Source of the DNA: Bifidobacterium sp. ESL0704
GTDB taxonomy: Bacteria; Actinomycetota; Actinomycetes; Actinomycetales; Bifidobacteriaceae
Assembly: GCF_029392075.1 (NCBI RefSeq)
Contig: NZ_CP113929.1
Span: 372,001 to 436,000, forward strand
Direction of reading: 5' to 3'
Length of the DNA stretch: 64,000 nt
The stretch's first letter is position 1. Every line of letters begins with the position of its first letter. A program made the translations under genes and the position numbers. Shown here in pieces: positions 26,169 through 34,583 of this stretch. The notes below the pieces were generated by a model, which saw only the letters and a list, made by a program, of their open reading frames with translations, was not told the origin of the DNA and made no database searches.

Positions 26169-26492
26169 GCGAATTGCGAAATGCGAATCACGAATCACGA
26201 ATTGCGAATTACGAATCACGAATTGCGAATTGCGAATTACGAATCACGAATTGCGAATTGCGAATTGCGGATTGCGAATTGCGAATTGCGGATCACGAAT
26301 TGCGAATTGCGAATTGCGGATCACGAATTGCGAATTGCGGATTGCGAATTGCGAATTGCGGATCACGAATTGCGAATTGCGAATTGCGGATCACGAATTG
26401 CGAATTGCGGATTGCGAATTGCGAATTGCGAATTGCGGATTGCGAATCGCGAATTGCGGATCACGAATTACGAATCACGAATCGCGGATCAC
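26169..26492. repeat. 7-bp tandem repeat array, about 46 copies
   Basis: The unit is (G/A)CG(A/G)AT(T/C), repeated without interruption for about 324 bp. Most variation is between GCGAATT, GCGGATC/T and ACGAATC. Seven does not divide by three, so all three plus frames read through as a 7-residue repeat and fuse artificially with dnaB. It lies between the DnaA boxes and dnaB. The remaining 230 bp to dnaB show no further feature. Confidence 0.9.
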
Positions 26493-26723
26493 GGTCGATG
26501 TAAAGTCTGCGCCTTTCCTGGCATTTCCACACATAAGCGCGACGGAAGAAATATTGAGTATCCCGAAAATGTGTTTTTTCTTAGCGTCAATGTGCTGAAC
26601 CGCGAAGAAAGGCGAATTGATCGACGTGGGCATGTTCGCGCTTCGACAGCGTGTTGTAGAGCTTTCGGAGGAAGGGCGCTCGAAACGCTGATTTTTTATG
26701 GCAGACTGGTTATGCTTGACGGC

Positions 26724-28163
26724 ATGGCTGACGGAAAATCCTGGGATTCGACGCGCTCGAACCGCGACTTCAACACACGTAAAGATAGCTTTAACGGCGA
26801 CACTTCCGCAAACAACGCGACGCTGTTCGACCGTATCCCGCCGCATGATGACGACGCGGAAATGGCCGTGTTGGGCGGAATGCTGATGAGCAAGGATGCC
26901 ATCGGCGAAGTCTCGCAGATGATCGACGTCACCGATTTCTACCAGCCCAAGCACCAGACCATCTACGAAGCAATCATCACGCTGTTTTCGGCCTCGGAGC
27001 CCGTCGACGCGGTGCTGGTCGCCAACACGCTCTTAAAAGACGGCAATCTCGAAAAGGTGGGCGGCGCTGATTACCTGCACAGCCTGGTGGCCGCCGTACC
27101 GACCGCGGCCAATGCTACGTATTACGCCGAAATCGTCCACCAACGCGCCATCCTGCGCAATGTCATCGCCGCCGGCACGAAAATCGCCCAGCTCGGCTAT
27201 TCCGCGGAAGGCTCGCAGGCCGAAGACGTGGTGAACCTCGCCCAGTCCGAGGTCTACGAGATGAGCGTCGGCAAGGTGCGGCAGGATTACGAGGCCATCG
27301 GCCCGGTGGTCCACGACGCGCTCGACCAGCTCGACGCCCTGCAGAACGGCACCATCGAGAAGGGCGTACCCACCGGCTTCAAGGGCATCGACGACGAGAC
27401 GCAGGGCCTGCAGCCCGGCCAGATGATCGTGGTCGCCGGCAGACCTGCAATGGGCAAGTCGACGCTGGGCGTGGACTTCGCGCGTTCGGCCGCGCTGCAC
27501 AATAACCTGACCACCGTCATCTTCTCGCTCGAGATGAGCAAAACCGAGCTGGCCCAGCGTATCATCTCCGCCGAAACCGGCATCCCGCTGGTCGCTCTGC
27601 GCCGTGCGGACAACGACAGCCTGACCCCGGAGCGCTGGAACACGCTGAACGATTTCTGGACCGCGATGCAGAACGCGCCGCTGTTCCTCGATGACAGCCC
27701 GAACATGAGCCTGATGGAGATTCGCGCGAAATGCCGCCGCCTGAAGCAGACCAACGACTTGAAACTCGTGGTCATCGATTACCTGCAGCTGATGAGCTCG
27801 GGCAAGCAGGAGGAGAGCCGCCAGCAGGAGGTCTCCGGCTTCTCGCGTGCGCTGAAGCTGCTCGCCAAGGAGCTTGAGGTGCCGGTGGTCGCGCTTTCTC
27901 AGCTCAACCGCGGCCCCGAGATGCGTAACGACAAGAAGCCGCAGCTCGCCGATCTGCGTGAGTCCGGCTCCATCGAGCAGGACGCTGACGTGGTCTTCCT
28001 GGTCCACCGTCCCGACTTCTACAACGAGGAAGATAGGCCTGGCGAGGCTGACATCATCCTGGCCAAGCACCGTAACGGCAAAACCGGCACGTTCCCGCTC
28101 GCCTTCCAAGGCGAATACTCCCGCTTCCACGATATGCCGCAGGATTTCAACCAGGGGATCTGA
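26724..28163 (+). CDS. dnaB: replicative DNA helicase
   Basis: DnaB is the hexameric helicase that unwinds the replication fork. The 479-residue protein has the N-terminal primase-interacting domain (PPHDDDAEMAVLGGMLMSKDAI), Walker A in GRPAMGKSTLG (residues about 236-246), FSLEMSKTEL, Walker B in LVVIDYLQLMSS and the GSIEQDADVVFLVHRP segment. No intein interrupts it. The frame is open back to 26076 only because it runs through the 7-bp array. I place the start at ATG 26724 (MADGKSW), with ATG 26712 as an alternative; neither has a convincing ribosome site. The upstream DnaA boxes suggest replication-linked control. Confidence 0.93.
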   Translation: MADGKSWDSTRSNRDFNTRKDSFNGDTSANNATLFDRIPPHDDDAEMAVLGGMLMSKDAIGEVSQMIDVTDFYQPKHQTIYEAIITLFSASEPVDAVLVANTLLKDGNLEKVGGADYLHSLVAAVPTAANATYYAEIVHQRAILRNVIAAGTKIAQLGYSAEGSQAEDVVNLAQSEVYEMSVGKVRQDYEAIGPVVHDALDQLDALQNGTIEKGVPTGFKGIDDETQGLQPGQMIVVAGRPAMGKSTLGVDFARSAALHNNLTTVIFSLEMSKTELAQRIISAETGIPLVALRRADNDSLTPERWNTLNDFWTAMQNAPLFLDDSPNMSLMEIRAKCRRLKQTNDLKLVVIDYLQLMSSGKQEESRQQEVSGFSRALKLLAKELEVPVVALSQLNRGPEMRNDKKPQLADLRESGSIEQDADVVFLVHRPDFYNEEDRPGEADIILAKHRNGKTGTFPLAFQGEYSRFHDMPQDFNQGI

Positions 28164-28237
28164 TGGTCGCTATACCACACAAAGCCCTTCGGCCAATCGT
28201 CGGTTCAGCGGGTACGGTTATAGAAGGTCGATGAATC

Positions 28238-29953
28238 ATGAATATTCGTGACAATAATGCAGACATTTCTGCCGGCGATAAGGAACACGACGACATGCAG
28301 AACAAAACCTCAACGCCGCGCAAGCCGTTCAACGCGTTCGCCACACCCACTATCGGCAAGGCTGTTCGTGGGCTTTCGCGCCTGCTCCACCACGGCGGCA
28401 GTGCGCTACCTGGAGAGGTGATCGAGAAAATCGACCCGACTTTTTTGGCGCGCACGCTAGGTCAGTTACCTTACGGCGTCGTTCTGGTTTCGGGAACCAA
28501 TGGCAAGACCACGACCACCCGCATGATCGCCTCGATCTTGAAGGACCTCAATCTCAAGGTGTTCACCAACCCCACCGGCTCCAACTTCACCCGTGGCGTC
28601 GTTTCGGCGCTCTTGACCGAAGTTTCGGCTGGGGGCAAGCTGGATGCCGACATCGCAGTGTTGGAGCTCGATGAAGCGTATGCGGTGCATTTCGTGCACC
28701 AAGTCAAGCCGCGGTATTCCTTGCTTCTGAATGTCATGCGCGATCAGCTCGACCGCTTCGGCGAGATCGACAATACGGCGCGGTTGCTGAGCCACGTCGC
28801 TGCCAACACGACCGGAACCGTGGTCTTGAACCGTGAGGACCGACGGATCGCGGCGCTCGCCCACGTGGTGCCACAGGGCACGCAGGTCCGTTATTTCGGG
28901 CTTTCCGACGAGCTGCGCAAACTGTTCCCCTCCGACGATGACATGCATGCCGGGGATTTGTCCGCGGCGCAGAAAGCCGCGGCGAATGTGCAGGGTGTCA
29001 ACACGGCCTTGGCCAGTGCCGTCGCCACTGCTGGCACAAGTACCAGCGCACATGTCGAAAATGACGTAGTCGAGGAATCTTCCGGTCGTGGGGCTGATTG
29101 TGCAAGTCAAGACGGGGCGTCCGCAGTAAGGACGGCAGTGGCTTCTGACGAGCCAGCCGGTCAGCGGGACGATGGCTCAACCTCACACGATATCTTCGAT
29201 TCGTCAGGTAACCGGATTATCCCCAAGCTCGACGCGCGGGAGACGGTTTCCGCTTCCTCGGCTTTGGCGGATTCGTTGGCTTCCCAGCGTCTCGCGGATG
29301 TGGTGCTCAGCCGTGTGGGCGACCACGAGGCGGAATTCGTGATGGACGACGCCGAGTTCGAGACCACGGTCCAGCTCGAGGGCGTCTACAACCTCTTCAA
29401 CGCGGCTGCGGCGCTCGCGGTGGTGCGCGCGGTCACCGAGCAGATCAAGAACGCGGACACCACCTTGCCCAGGGCGCGCGACGAACGCCTGATGCGCGCC
29501 CTTTCACGCGTCACTCCGGCCTTTGGCCGCGGAGAGGTCATCAAGGTCGATGGAGCACCGGTCGAGCTGCTGCTGGTCAAGAACCCGATGGGCTTCAGGA
29601 TGTCGCTTTCCAGTTTTGCCCCCGAGGGCCACGACACGATGATCGTCATCAATGACGAATATGCCGACGGCCGCGATATGAGTTGGCTCTGGGATGTCGA
29701 TTTCACCTCGTTGCGCGACACCGGCGTGAAGATGGTTTCGGGCGTGCGCGCGTGGGATATGGCGTTGCGGCTGGAATATGAAGGTGTCACGGTCGGGCAG
29801 ACCGATACGAACGTCGAGGAGGCGGTTCGTGCGTTCGTCACGGCCGATCCCGGCACGCCGAAACATATCTATTGCACGTATACCGCGATGCTCAAGGTGC
29901 GCTCGGAGCTCGGCAAATACGCCGAAGTCGCCGACGCCGGGGTGGGGAAGTGA
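28238..29953 (+). CDS. murT: lipid II isoglutaminyl synthase, MurT subunit
   Basis: MurT, a Mur-ligase-like ATPase, works with GatD to amidate the D-Glu of lipid II to D-isoglutamine. Landmarks are the P-loop SGTNGKTTTTR (residues about 84-94), FTNPTGSNFTRGV, LNVMRDQLDRFGEIDNT, LEGVYNLFNAAAA, and the DUF1727 C-terminal part with LLVKNPMGFRMSL and the DVDF motif. At 571 residues it is longer than typical MurT (about 440). The middle (residues about 229-350) is a low-complexity Ala/Ser/Asp-rich insert where other MurT proteins carry a four-cysteine zinc ribbon; only two cysteines occur in the whole protein and no CxxC. gatD follows five bases later. Confidence 0.9.
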   Translation: MNIRDNNADISAGDKEHDDMQNKTSTPRKPFNAFATPTIGKAVRGLSRLLHHGGSALPGEVIEKIDPTFLARTLGQLPYGVVLVSGTNGKTTTTRMIASILKDLNLKVFTNPTGSNFTRGVVSALLTEVSAGGKLDADIAVLELDEAYAVHFVHQVKPRYSLLLNVMRDQLDRFGEIDNTARLLSHVAANTTGTVVLNREDRRIAALAHVVPQGTQVRYFGLSDELRKLFPSDDDMHAGDLSAAQKAAANVQGVNTALASAVATAGTSTSAHVENDVVEESSGRGADCASQDGASAVRTAVASDEPAGQRDDGSTSHDIFDSSGNRIIPKLDARETVSASSALADSLASQRLADVVLSRVGDHEAEFVMDDAEFETTVQLEGVYNLFNAAAALAVVRAVTEQIKNADTTLPRARDERLMRALSRVTPAFGRGEVIKVDGAPVELLLVKNPMGFRMSLSSFAPEGHDTMIVINDEYADGRDMSWLWDVDFTSLRDTGVKMVSGVRAWDMALRLEYEGVTVGQTDTNVEEAVRAFVTADPGTPKHIYCTYTAMLKVRSELGKYAEVADAGVGK

Positions 29954-29958
29954 GAGCG

Positions 29959-30747
29959 ATGACCGAAACACAGAACGAAAATTCGCAAGAGCCGCAGGCT
30001 GCCCGTCCGATCGACGTGATGTCCATCTATCCCAAGGATATGAATATCTACGGCGACTGGGGCAATGTGCTCACCATCAAGCGCCGGCTTGCGCTGTATG
30101 GCTACGAGCCGGTCATCCACGCCTATAACCAAGGTGACCCGTGGCCGGAGCATGTCGACATGATCCTCGGCGGCGGCGGGCAGGACAGCGGGCAGGAAAA
30201 GATTTCCGATGACTTCTTCAAACGGGCGGACACCTTGCGTGCCTTGGTGCAAAATGACGTGCCGATGCTGATGATCTGCGGCATGTATCAGCTGTTCGGT
30301 GAGTATTTCGAGACCATCGACGGCACCAGACTCGATGGCATCGGCATCTTCGGGGTCTATACCGAAGGCCGCGAGAAGCGTATGATCGGCAATCTGCTGG
30401 AGCATTCCGACCGGTTCGGCGATGTCATCGGCTACGAGAACCATTCCGGCCAGACGTTCCTGCGTGACGGCGTGACACCGTTCGGCCATGTCGACCACGA
30501 GGGTTGCGGCAACAATGGTGAGGATCATAGTGAAGGCGCCCGTGTCCATAACGTCATCGGCACCTATATGCACGGCCCGTTGTTGCCCAAGAACCCCAAG
30601 GTTTCCGACTTCCTCATCCGCGCCGCCGCGACACATCGCTACGGCCAATTCCAGCCGCAGCAGACGCAGGAGCAGCAAGCCGAACTCGCTCATATCGACG
30701 CCCTGGCTGCCAGCGCCCGTCGCGTTGCCGCAACGCGCCCGCGATAG
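29959..30747 (+). CDS. gatD: lipid II isoglutaminyl synthase, GatD glutaminase subunit
   Basis: GatD hydrolyses glutamine and passes ammonia to MurT. The 262-residue protein is a class I-like amidotransferase of the CobB/CobQ type. It has IYPKDMNIYGDWGNVLTIKRR at the N-terminus, the nucleophile Cys107 in MLMICGMYQLFG, GYENHSGQT, and the catalytic His205 in GTYMHGPLLPKNP. The start is ATG 29959; a GTG at 29950 overlapping the murT stop is also possible. The C-terminal 25 residues are Gln/Ala-rich and not part of the core fold. Confidence 0.92.
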   Translation: MTETQNENSQEPQAARPIDVMSIYPKDMNIYGDWGNVLTIKRRLALYGYEPVIHAYNQGDPWPEHVDMILGGGGQDSGQEKISDDFFKRADTLRALVQNDVPMLMICGMYQLFGEYFETIDGTRLDGIGIFGVYTEGREKRMIGNLLEHSDRFGDVIGYENHSGQTFLRDGVTPFGHVDHEGCGNNGEDHSEGARVHNVIGTYMHGPLLPKNPKVSDFLIRAAATHRYGQFQPQQTQEQQAELAHIDALAASARRVAATRPR

Positions 30748-30781
30748 CAAAGAATCGCACAGCCGCAGCGACGAGGCGGTA

Positions 30782-31324
30782 TCAGGGTTCGAGAATCGTG
30801 ATGGATTCGGCGATGTCCATGAATTGGTCGGAACGGACGAAGGCGTTGTCGTAGGTACAGGTCATGTAGAGGATTGCGGTGTGGTTTTCGATGGGAAAGA
30901 CGAATAGGTTGGCGAACCAGTTCTTGTCGGGAGTGGTGTAGGTGAATTGAAGCAGCGCCAGGGTGCTGCCGTCATGTGGGTTGGGCCGTGTGGCCATGGC
31001 GACATTGTCGAAGGAAGGGAGGCTGCGCGAGAGGGTATCGGCGTAGCGGTTGAGCAGTTCCTCCAGTTTTTCCTCGTCCCAAGATTGTGGCGAGATTCCG
31101 CCCACGATGCTGGTATCCGGATCATCTTGATAGTCGAACAGTCGTTTGGCCTTGCCTGGACTGAGCACATCTGTTTTACTTGAAGGATTTTCCTGCCCTG
31201 TCGTAGATTCATCTGGTTGATTGTCTGATGGCTGTGGTTGGTTTTCCTTCGATTCGTGTCTCACGAATCCTTCGGGCAGGCTTATGGTGACGTGTCCGTT
31301 GAAGATTGTGGCATTGGTACTCAT
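30782..31324 (-). CDS. hypothetical protein, last gene of secretion-like operon
   Basis: I do not recognise a named family with certainty. The 180-residue soluble protein starts with ATIFNGHVTISLPEGF. A hydrophilic Pro/Ser/Gln-rich linker follows (residues 24-55), then an alpha/beta part with FDNVAMATRPNP, FTYTTPDKNWFANLFVFPI and a closing AESITIL. That layout (LPEGF near the start, SI-IL at the end) is reminiscent of DUF1795/PsbP-like domains. It is the last gene of a six-gene minus-strand run and might be an immunity or accessory protein. It ends 34 bp from the convergent gatD. Confidence 0.6.
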   Translation of the reverse strand: MSTNATIFNGHVTISLPEGFVRHESKENQPQPSDNQPDESTTGQENPSSKTDVLSPGKAKRLFDYQDDPDTSIVGGISPQSWDEEKLEELLNRYADTLSRSLPSFDNVAMATRPNPHDGSTLALLQFTYTTPDKNWFANLFVFPIENHTAILYMTCTYDNAFVRSDQFMDIAESITILEP

Positions 31325-31373
31325 CTGGTTCGTCTTTCTTCAGATAGTTTGCGAGTTAACGGTGGGCAAGGTT

Positions 31374-32000
31374 TTAGTCTCCGAATTGGTCGATGGTGTA
31401 GTTGCTGCCTTGGCTCCATTGGTATTGGTAGACGGTTTGCCCGGTGTGGCAGTTGTGGAAGGTGATGGTCATGTCCCAGTCGCCTTTGCCGCCTTTGAGG
31501 TAGTAGTTGGTCGCATAGTCCTGGGGGAGGTCGAGGGTCATGCCGGCTTCGCCCATGGGCGGGACGTGTTTGTCGAGCCAGAGGTCCATGGTGCGTCCGT
31601 CTTTGCCGATCTGGTAGCGGTAGTCCTCGCCCTTGCCCAGGAAGTCCTTCTCCGATGCCTTGATGTCATCATCGTTCTCTTTGATGAGCTTATGCAATTG
31701 CTTTTTGGTGACCACGATGGTAATGTCGCCGTTTTTGTGAGCATAGACGTCTGTGTAATATTCCGGGACGATATCTTTCATTCCTTGAACGTAGTCTTGG
31801 GCCGTAGGCTCGTCTTTGCTGAAAAAGTGTTTGATGAAGTTTGCCGGGTAGGTGATTTCCTGTGTCGCCGGTTTGGGTACAGGCTTGGAGGATTGCTGAT
31901 CGGCTCTGCATCCTGTTAACGTAAGGAAAGACGAGAGCACTACCAATATGACGAGGACGGCGCGTGACCGTAATTCAATGTGCTGTGTTTGCATGGTCAT
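31374..32000 (-). CDS. hypothetical lipoprotein in secretion-like operon
   Basis: A signal peptide with a clear lipobox (FLTLTGC, Cys31) predicts a membrane-anchored extracytoplasmic protein of 208 residues. The mature part has a short Ser/Pro linker, a helical middle (TKKQLHKLIKENDDDIKASEKDFL) and a beta-rich C-terminus ending VYQYQWSQGSNYTIDQFGD. No family is recognised. Its ATG overlaps the stop of the preceding gene by four bases, so it is translationally coupled to the membrane protein gene upstream, which supports a shared function. Confidence 0.7.
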   Translation of the reverse strand: MTMQTQHIELRSRAVLVILVVLSSFLTLTGCRADQQSSKPVPKPATQEITYPANFIKHFFSKDEPTAQDYVQGMKDIVPEYYTDVYAHKNGDITIVVTKKQLHKLIKENDDDIKASEKDFLGKGEDYRYQIGKDGRTMDLWLDKHVPPMGEAGMTLDLPQDYATNYYLKGGKGDWDMTITFHNCHTGQTVYQYQWSQGSNYTIDQFGD

Positions 32001-33139
32001 GCCGCTTCTGTGAGCAATAATCTCAGGAGTTCAACTTCGCTCGGTACCGCTATCCCCGCATCCATCCCATCGCTGAGCACTATGGCCACCACTGTCATGC
32101 CGACGGTGGTGATGATGAGTGTCTTTTTCCAGACCGGTAATTGTCTCCAGGCGTGGCGTATGACAGCGAATGGAGGTTTCACCGGTTTGACCGGATGATA
32201 GTTAAGTGGATGCCAGTCTGTTTTGTCGTGGATGTCAAGTCCGACATGGGTTGATGCGGTACCTTTATCGGTTTCAGTCCCGGTCTCGTAGTTGACATCA
32301 ATTTTCTTTTGAACCGTGTCTTTTGTCACCAGGATTTTGTCGTTTTTGTCGCCGTTCTTTTTGGCCCAGCTGTATTCGGTTTCAGTTCCATGGATTTCGG
32401 CTTTGTATTCCCATCCGTCCTTTTCCAGCTTGATGGAAGCCATGCGTTCGAGCTCGACAGCGTTGCCTTTGATGGTCGAAGTCAGGTCAAGGCTGATTGG
32501 TCCTTTCCCTCCTCCTTCAATACTGTTGCCGACTTCGATATTGAGGTTTTTGCCGACGGGTATCAGCAGTTTCTGGCCGACGGCCAAGCTGGGGGCGATT
32601 TTGGAGTATACCCGAACAAGCCCGCCGAACCATCGGGCGATTTCCTCCGGTTTCTTTGATTTCAAATCGTTTAAGGTGAGCCCTTTTTCAACGAGTTTCT
32701 TGAACATTGCCGATTCGTTGGTGTAATCGCTGATGTCGCCTTTGAGTGTGGAGTTGATGTACGGAGTGTTGAATTCGCCGGTCGTAGGATTGATAGTGTC
32801 GGTGAGGTTTCTCACCTGTTGGGTCAGATCCTCCAACGAGGCAACCATTGCGGCAAGACGCGAGGCGTGCTGGGTGTTGATTTCATCGACATTGGTCCAG
32901 ATCTGGTTGATTTTCTGAGCCGACATGTTGTTCAGGTCGATTACTTTTCGGTAATACGTATTTTCGCTCTCGAGGGTGGTGCCCATGTCGAAGCCATTGA
33001 GGTAGTGTTCCAAGCCATACCATTGGTCGGCAACCCAGTCCCCGAACTGTCCTCCGGGGTAGTCATCTTGCCCCGCAACCTCGTTGGCTATTCCCAGCAG
33101 CCTTTGTTTGGTAGCATCCCTGAAATCTCGTTTTGTCAT
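31997..33139 (-). CDS. large helical/membrane protein, possible LXG-like effector or scaffold
   Basis: The 380-residue protein has three visible parts. The N-terminal 130 residues are mostly helical (MSAQKINQIWTNVDEIN, ASRLAAMVASLEDLTQQVRNL), like the LXG targeting regions of type VII effectors. The middle (about 200-310) is beta-rich and charged. A single membrane segment, TLIITTVGMTVVAIVLS, lies near residues 343-360. No nuclease, NADase, lipase or deaminase motif is visible, so the toxin idea is unproven. It follows two small helical-protein genes and overlaps the lipoprotein gene. The ATG has AGCAAGG about ten bases upstream. Confidence 0.6.
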   Translation of the reverse strand: MTKRDFRDATKQRLLGIANEVAGQDDYPGGQFGDWVADQWYGLEHYLNGFDMGTTLESENTYYRKVIDLNNMSAQKINQIWTNVDEINTQHASRLAAMVASLEDLTQQVRNLTDTINPTTGEFNTPYINSTLKGDISDYTNESAMFKKLVEKGLTLNDLKSKKPEEIARWFGGLVRVYSKIAPSLAVGQKLLIPVGKNLNIEVGNSIEGGGKGPISLDLTSTIKGNAVELERMASIKLEKDGWEYKAEIHGTETEYSWAKKNGDKNDKILVTKDTVQKKIDVNYETGTETDKGTASTHVGLDIHDKTDWHPLNYHPVKPVKPPFAVIRHAWRQLPVWKKTLIITTVGMTVVAIVLSDGMDAGIAVPSEVELLRLLLTEAA

Positions 33140-33165
33140 GGTTTTCGTTACCTTGCTCTAGAAAT

Positions 33166-33465
33166 TCATTTGTTTTGTTGAGGTGTCGGAACGGGTGAGC
33201 GGTCCAGTGAGTTCTCAATGGATTTGGCGTTATCCTCGTCCGCTTTCTCGTAGTCGTTAAGTGCTTGTTGGAAAAATGTAATCGCTTCCCCTACAAGGTT
33301 GTCGAAGACGCCTTGCAACATTTGAAAATCGCGGTCTATCAGTGCGATGGCCTCGATGCTGCTGCCGTCGCCCACCTGATCCGTATCGTCGCTACGTTCG
33401 ACGTTGATTGTCTGAAGTGTTTTGATTTGTTTGCTGAGCACATCGGTGTGAATGGTGATTTCCAT
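33166..33465 (-). CDS. small helical protein, DUF5344/ESX-accessory-like
   Basis: This 99-residue acidic protein has two predicted helices (HTDVLSKQIKTLQTI and LIDRDFQMLQGVFDNLVGEAITFFQQALNDYEKAD) joined by GDGSSIEAI and a proline-rich tail. Size and helix-turn-helix layout match small partner proteins encoded before LXG effectors (for example YwqI of Bacillus). The assignment is by size, shape and context, not by a diagnostic motif. GGGGAACC precedes the ATG. Confidence 0.55.
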   Translation of the reverse strand: MEITIHTDVLSKQIKTLQTINVERSDDTDQVGDGSSIEAIALIDRDFQMLQGVFDNLVGEAITFFQQALNDYEKADEDNAKSIENSLDRSPVPTPQQNK

Positions 33466-33486
33466 GGTTCCCCAAACTGTATATGT

Positions 33487-33786
33487 TTAACGGTCGTAAA
33501 GTTTGTCGTCGGCTTGATCGACCGAAGCGATAAGGCTTTTGCATATATCGTCCGCCTCAGTGCCAAGGGCTTTAAACTGACCCTTCAACCCTGCTGCTAC
33601 TGATCTATAAGCGACGGTGGCTTCATGCAACGAACCGCTTACGACGCCTGTCTGCGCAATGTCATCGAGGGTTTTCAGAAACGTATCAAATTGTTCTTCC
33701 AGTTCCTCGCCTCTGTCTGAAAAAGCCTTGCCTCTGCCCAGTACATAATCATCGTCGATAACCAGATCGCCTTCTATCTGTGCCAT
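33487..33786 (-). CDS. small helical protein, WXG100/DUF3130-like
   Basis: The 99-residue protein has an N-terminal helix (RGEELEEQFDTFLKTLDDIAQ), a turn TGVVSGSLHEA and a C-terminal helix (AAGLKGQFKALGTEADDICKSLIASVDQADD). This is the hairpin shape of ESX-type substrates and partners, although the central WxG is replaced by SGS. The ATG shares one base with the stop of the preceding gene (TGATG). An in-frame ATG six bases upstream, just after GAGGAGA, is an alternative start. Confidence 0.55.
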   Translation of the reverse strand: MAQIEGDLVIDDDYVLGRGKAFSDRGEELEEQFDTFLKTLDDIAQTGVVSGSLHEATVAYRSVAAGLKGQFKALGTEADDICKSLIASVDQADDKLYDR

Positions 33787-34271
33787 CACCATTCTCCTCT
33801 CGCGCGCATTGCTGCTTTTTTGGCCTCTTGTTGGGCTTCCCACTGCTCTTCTGCCACGACTCGTTGCAGATGGTTGACCTGATCGGCCCGATAGTCTTTG
33901 GCGCTGGCGATGCTTCGTTGAAGATCGCCGATTTCCTCTTCTGCTTTTTGAATGCCTCGATTCACGCTCTGTATGCCTTCGGAATATGCTCCTGCCACAT
34001 TGTTGGGAGCATTGCCGAACAAGATATCGCCCATGACATTGCTGTAGCCGACCGCGCAATGGCAGTTGGCGCAATCCTGCCAGATTTTGTTGAAGCTGCT
34101 TTGACGTCGCCCCTGTTCGTCCAGAAAGCTGTTTTGCTTTTGGCAGACGTAAGAGAGCAGTTCGCGAAGACGGTTGAGGTTCTGCTTGGTGACGTTGAGT
34201 TGATCCGACAAGTCGGAGATATGTCGATCCGTGCGTGCGATATCGGCACGCAGATTGTCCGAATACGGCAT
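33786..34271 (-). CDS. coiled-coil protein, YwqH/DUF5082-like, first gene of operon
   Basis: The protein of 161 residues consists of an N-terminal coiled coil (ARTDRHISDLSDQLNVTKQNLNRLRELL), a central segment with CANCHC and GDILFGNAP, and a C-terminal coiled coil (IQKAEEEIGDLQRSIASAKDY) ending in Ala/Glu/Lys-rich sequence. Bacillus type VII effector loci begin with a gene of the same kind (YwqH). Two adjacent ATGs exist; the second (34271) is better spaced from GGGAGG. It is the promoter-proximal gene of the minus-strand operon. Confidence 0.6.
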   Translation of the reverse strand: MPYSDNLRADIARTDRHISDLSDQLNVTKQNLNRLRELLSYVCQKQNSFLDEQGRRQSSFNKIWQDCANCHCAVGYSNVMGDILFGNAPNNVAGAYSEGIQSVNRGIQKAEEEIGDLQRSIASAKDYRADQVNHLQRVVAEEQWEAQQEAKKAAMRARGEW

Positions 34272-34299
34272 CATAGCCTCCCGGGATAACCATCGGTAT

Positions 34300-34530
34300 T
34301 GATGATATTGGTATTTTATAGAACGCTATGGCCAGTATTGCCGTATTTGTTTTTAGTGATATTGGATCAATATCATGGAATCATGGATATGGCATCGATC
34401 TGAAAGGCTGTGCTTGCGCGTTTGAGATATTCCGCCGAAGCTACCGGGCCGCCGATATTGAACGTCCCGTCTTCGTAACGTCATGCGTTGGTATAAAGGA
34501 TGGTCTTATTTCCACTGCTGGGATATTCTT
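34300..34530. promoter_or_regulatory. AT-rich control region with GATATTG palindrome
   Basis: The 312 bp between the secretion-like operon and the phasin-like gene are unusually AT-rich. TGATATTG-GAT-CAATATCA (34357-34375) is a perfect palindrome. Further GATATT copies occur near 34304, 34412, 34455 and 34522. On the minus strand TATAAA near 34318 could serve as a -10 for the operon. No gene is visible. Confidence 0.4.
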
Positions 34531-34583
34531 TGCAAATAGGCTAGATTAGTAGTACGGGTGTCACTACTAGTGAAAGAGGAATC

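Noticed and set aside
26076..26723. Extension of the dnaB reading frame upstream through the 7-bp repeat array, giving a 695-residue protein
   Set aside because: A 7-bp repeat reads through in every plus frame, so openness means nothing. The frame also starts inside the DnaA-box cluster and lacks a ribosome site; DnaB homology begins only after 26724.
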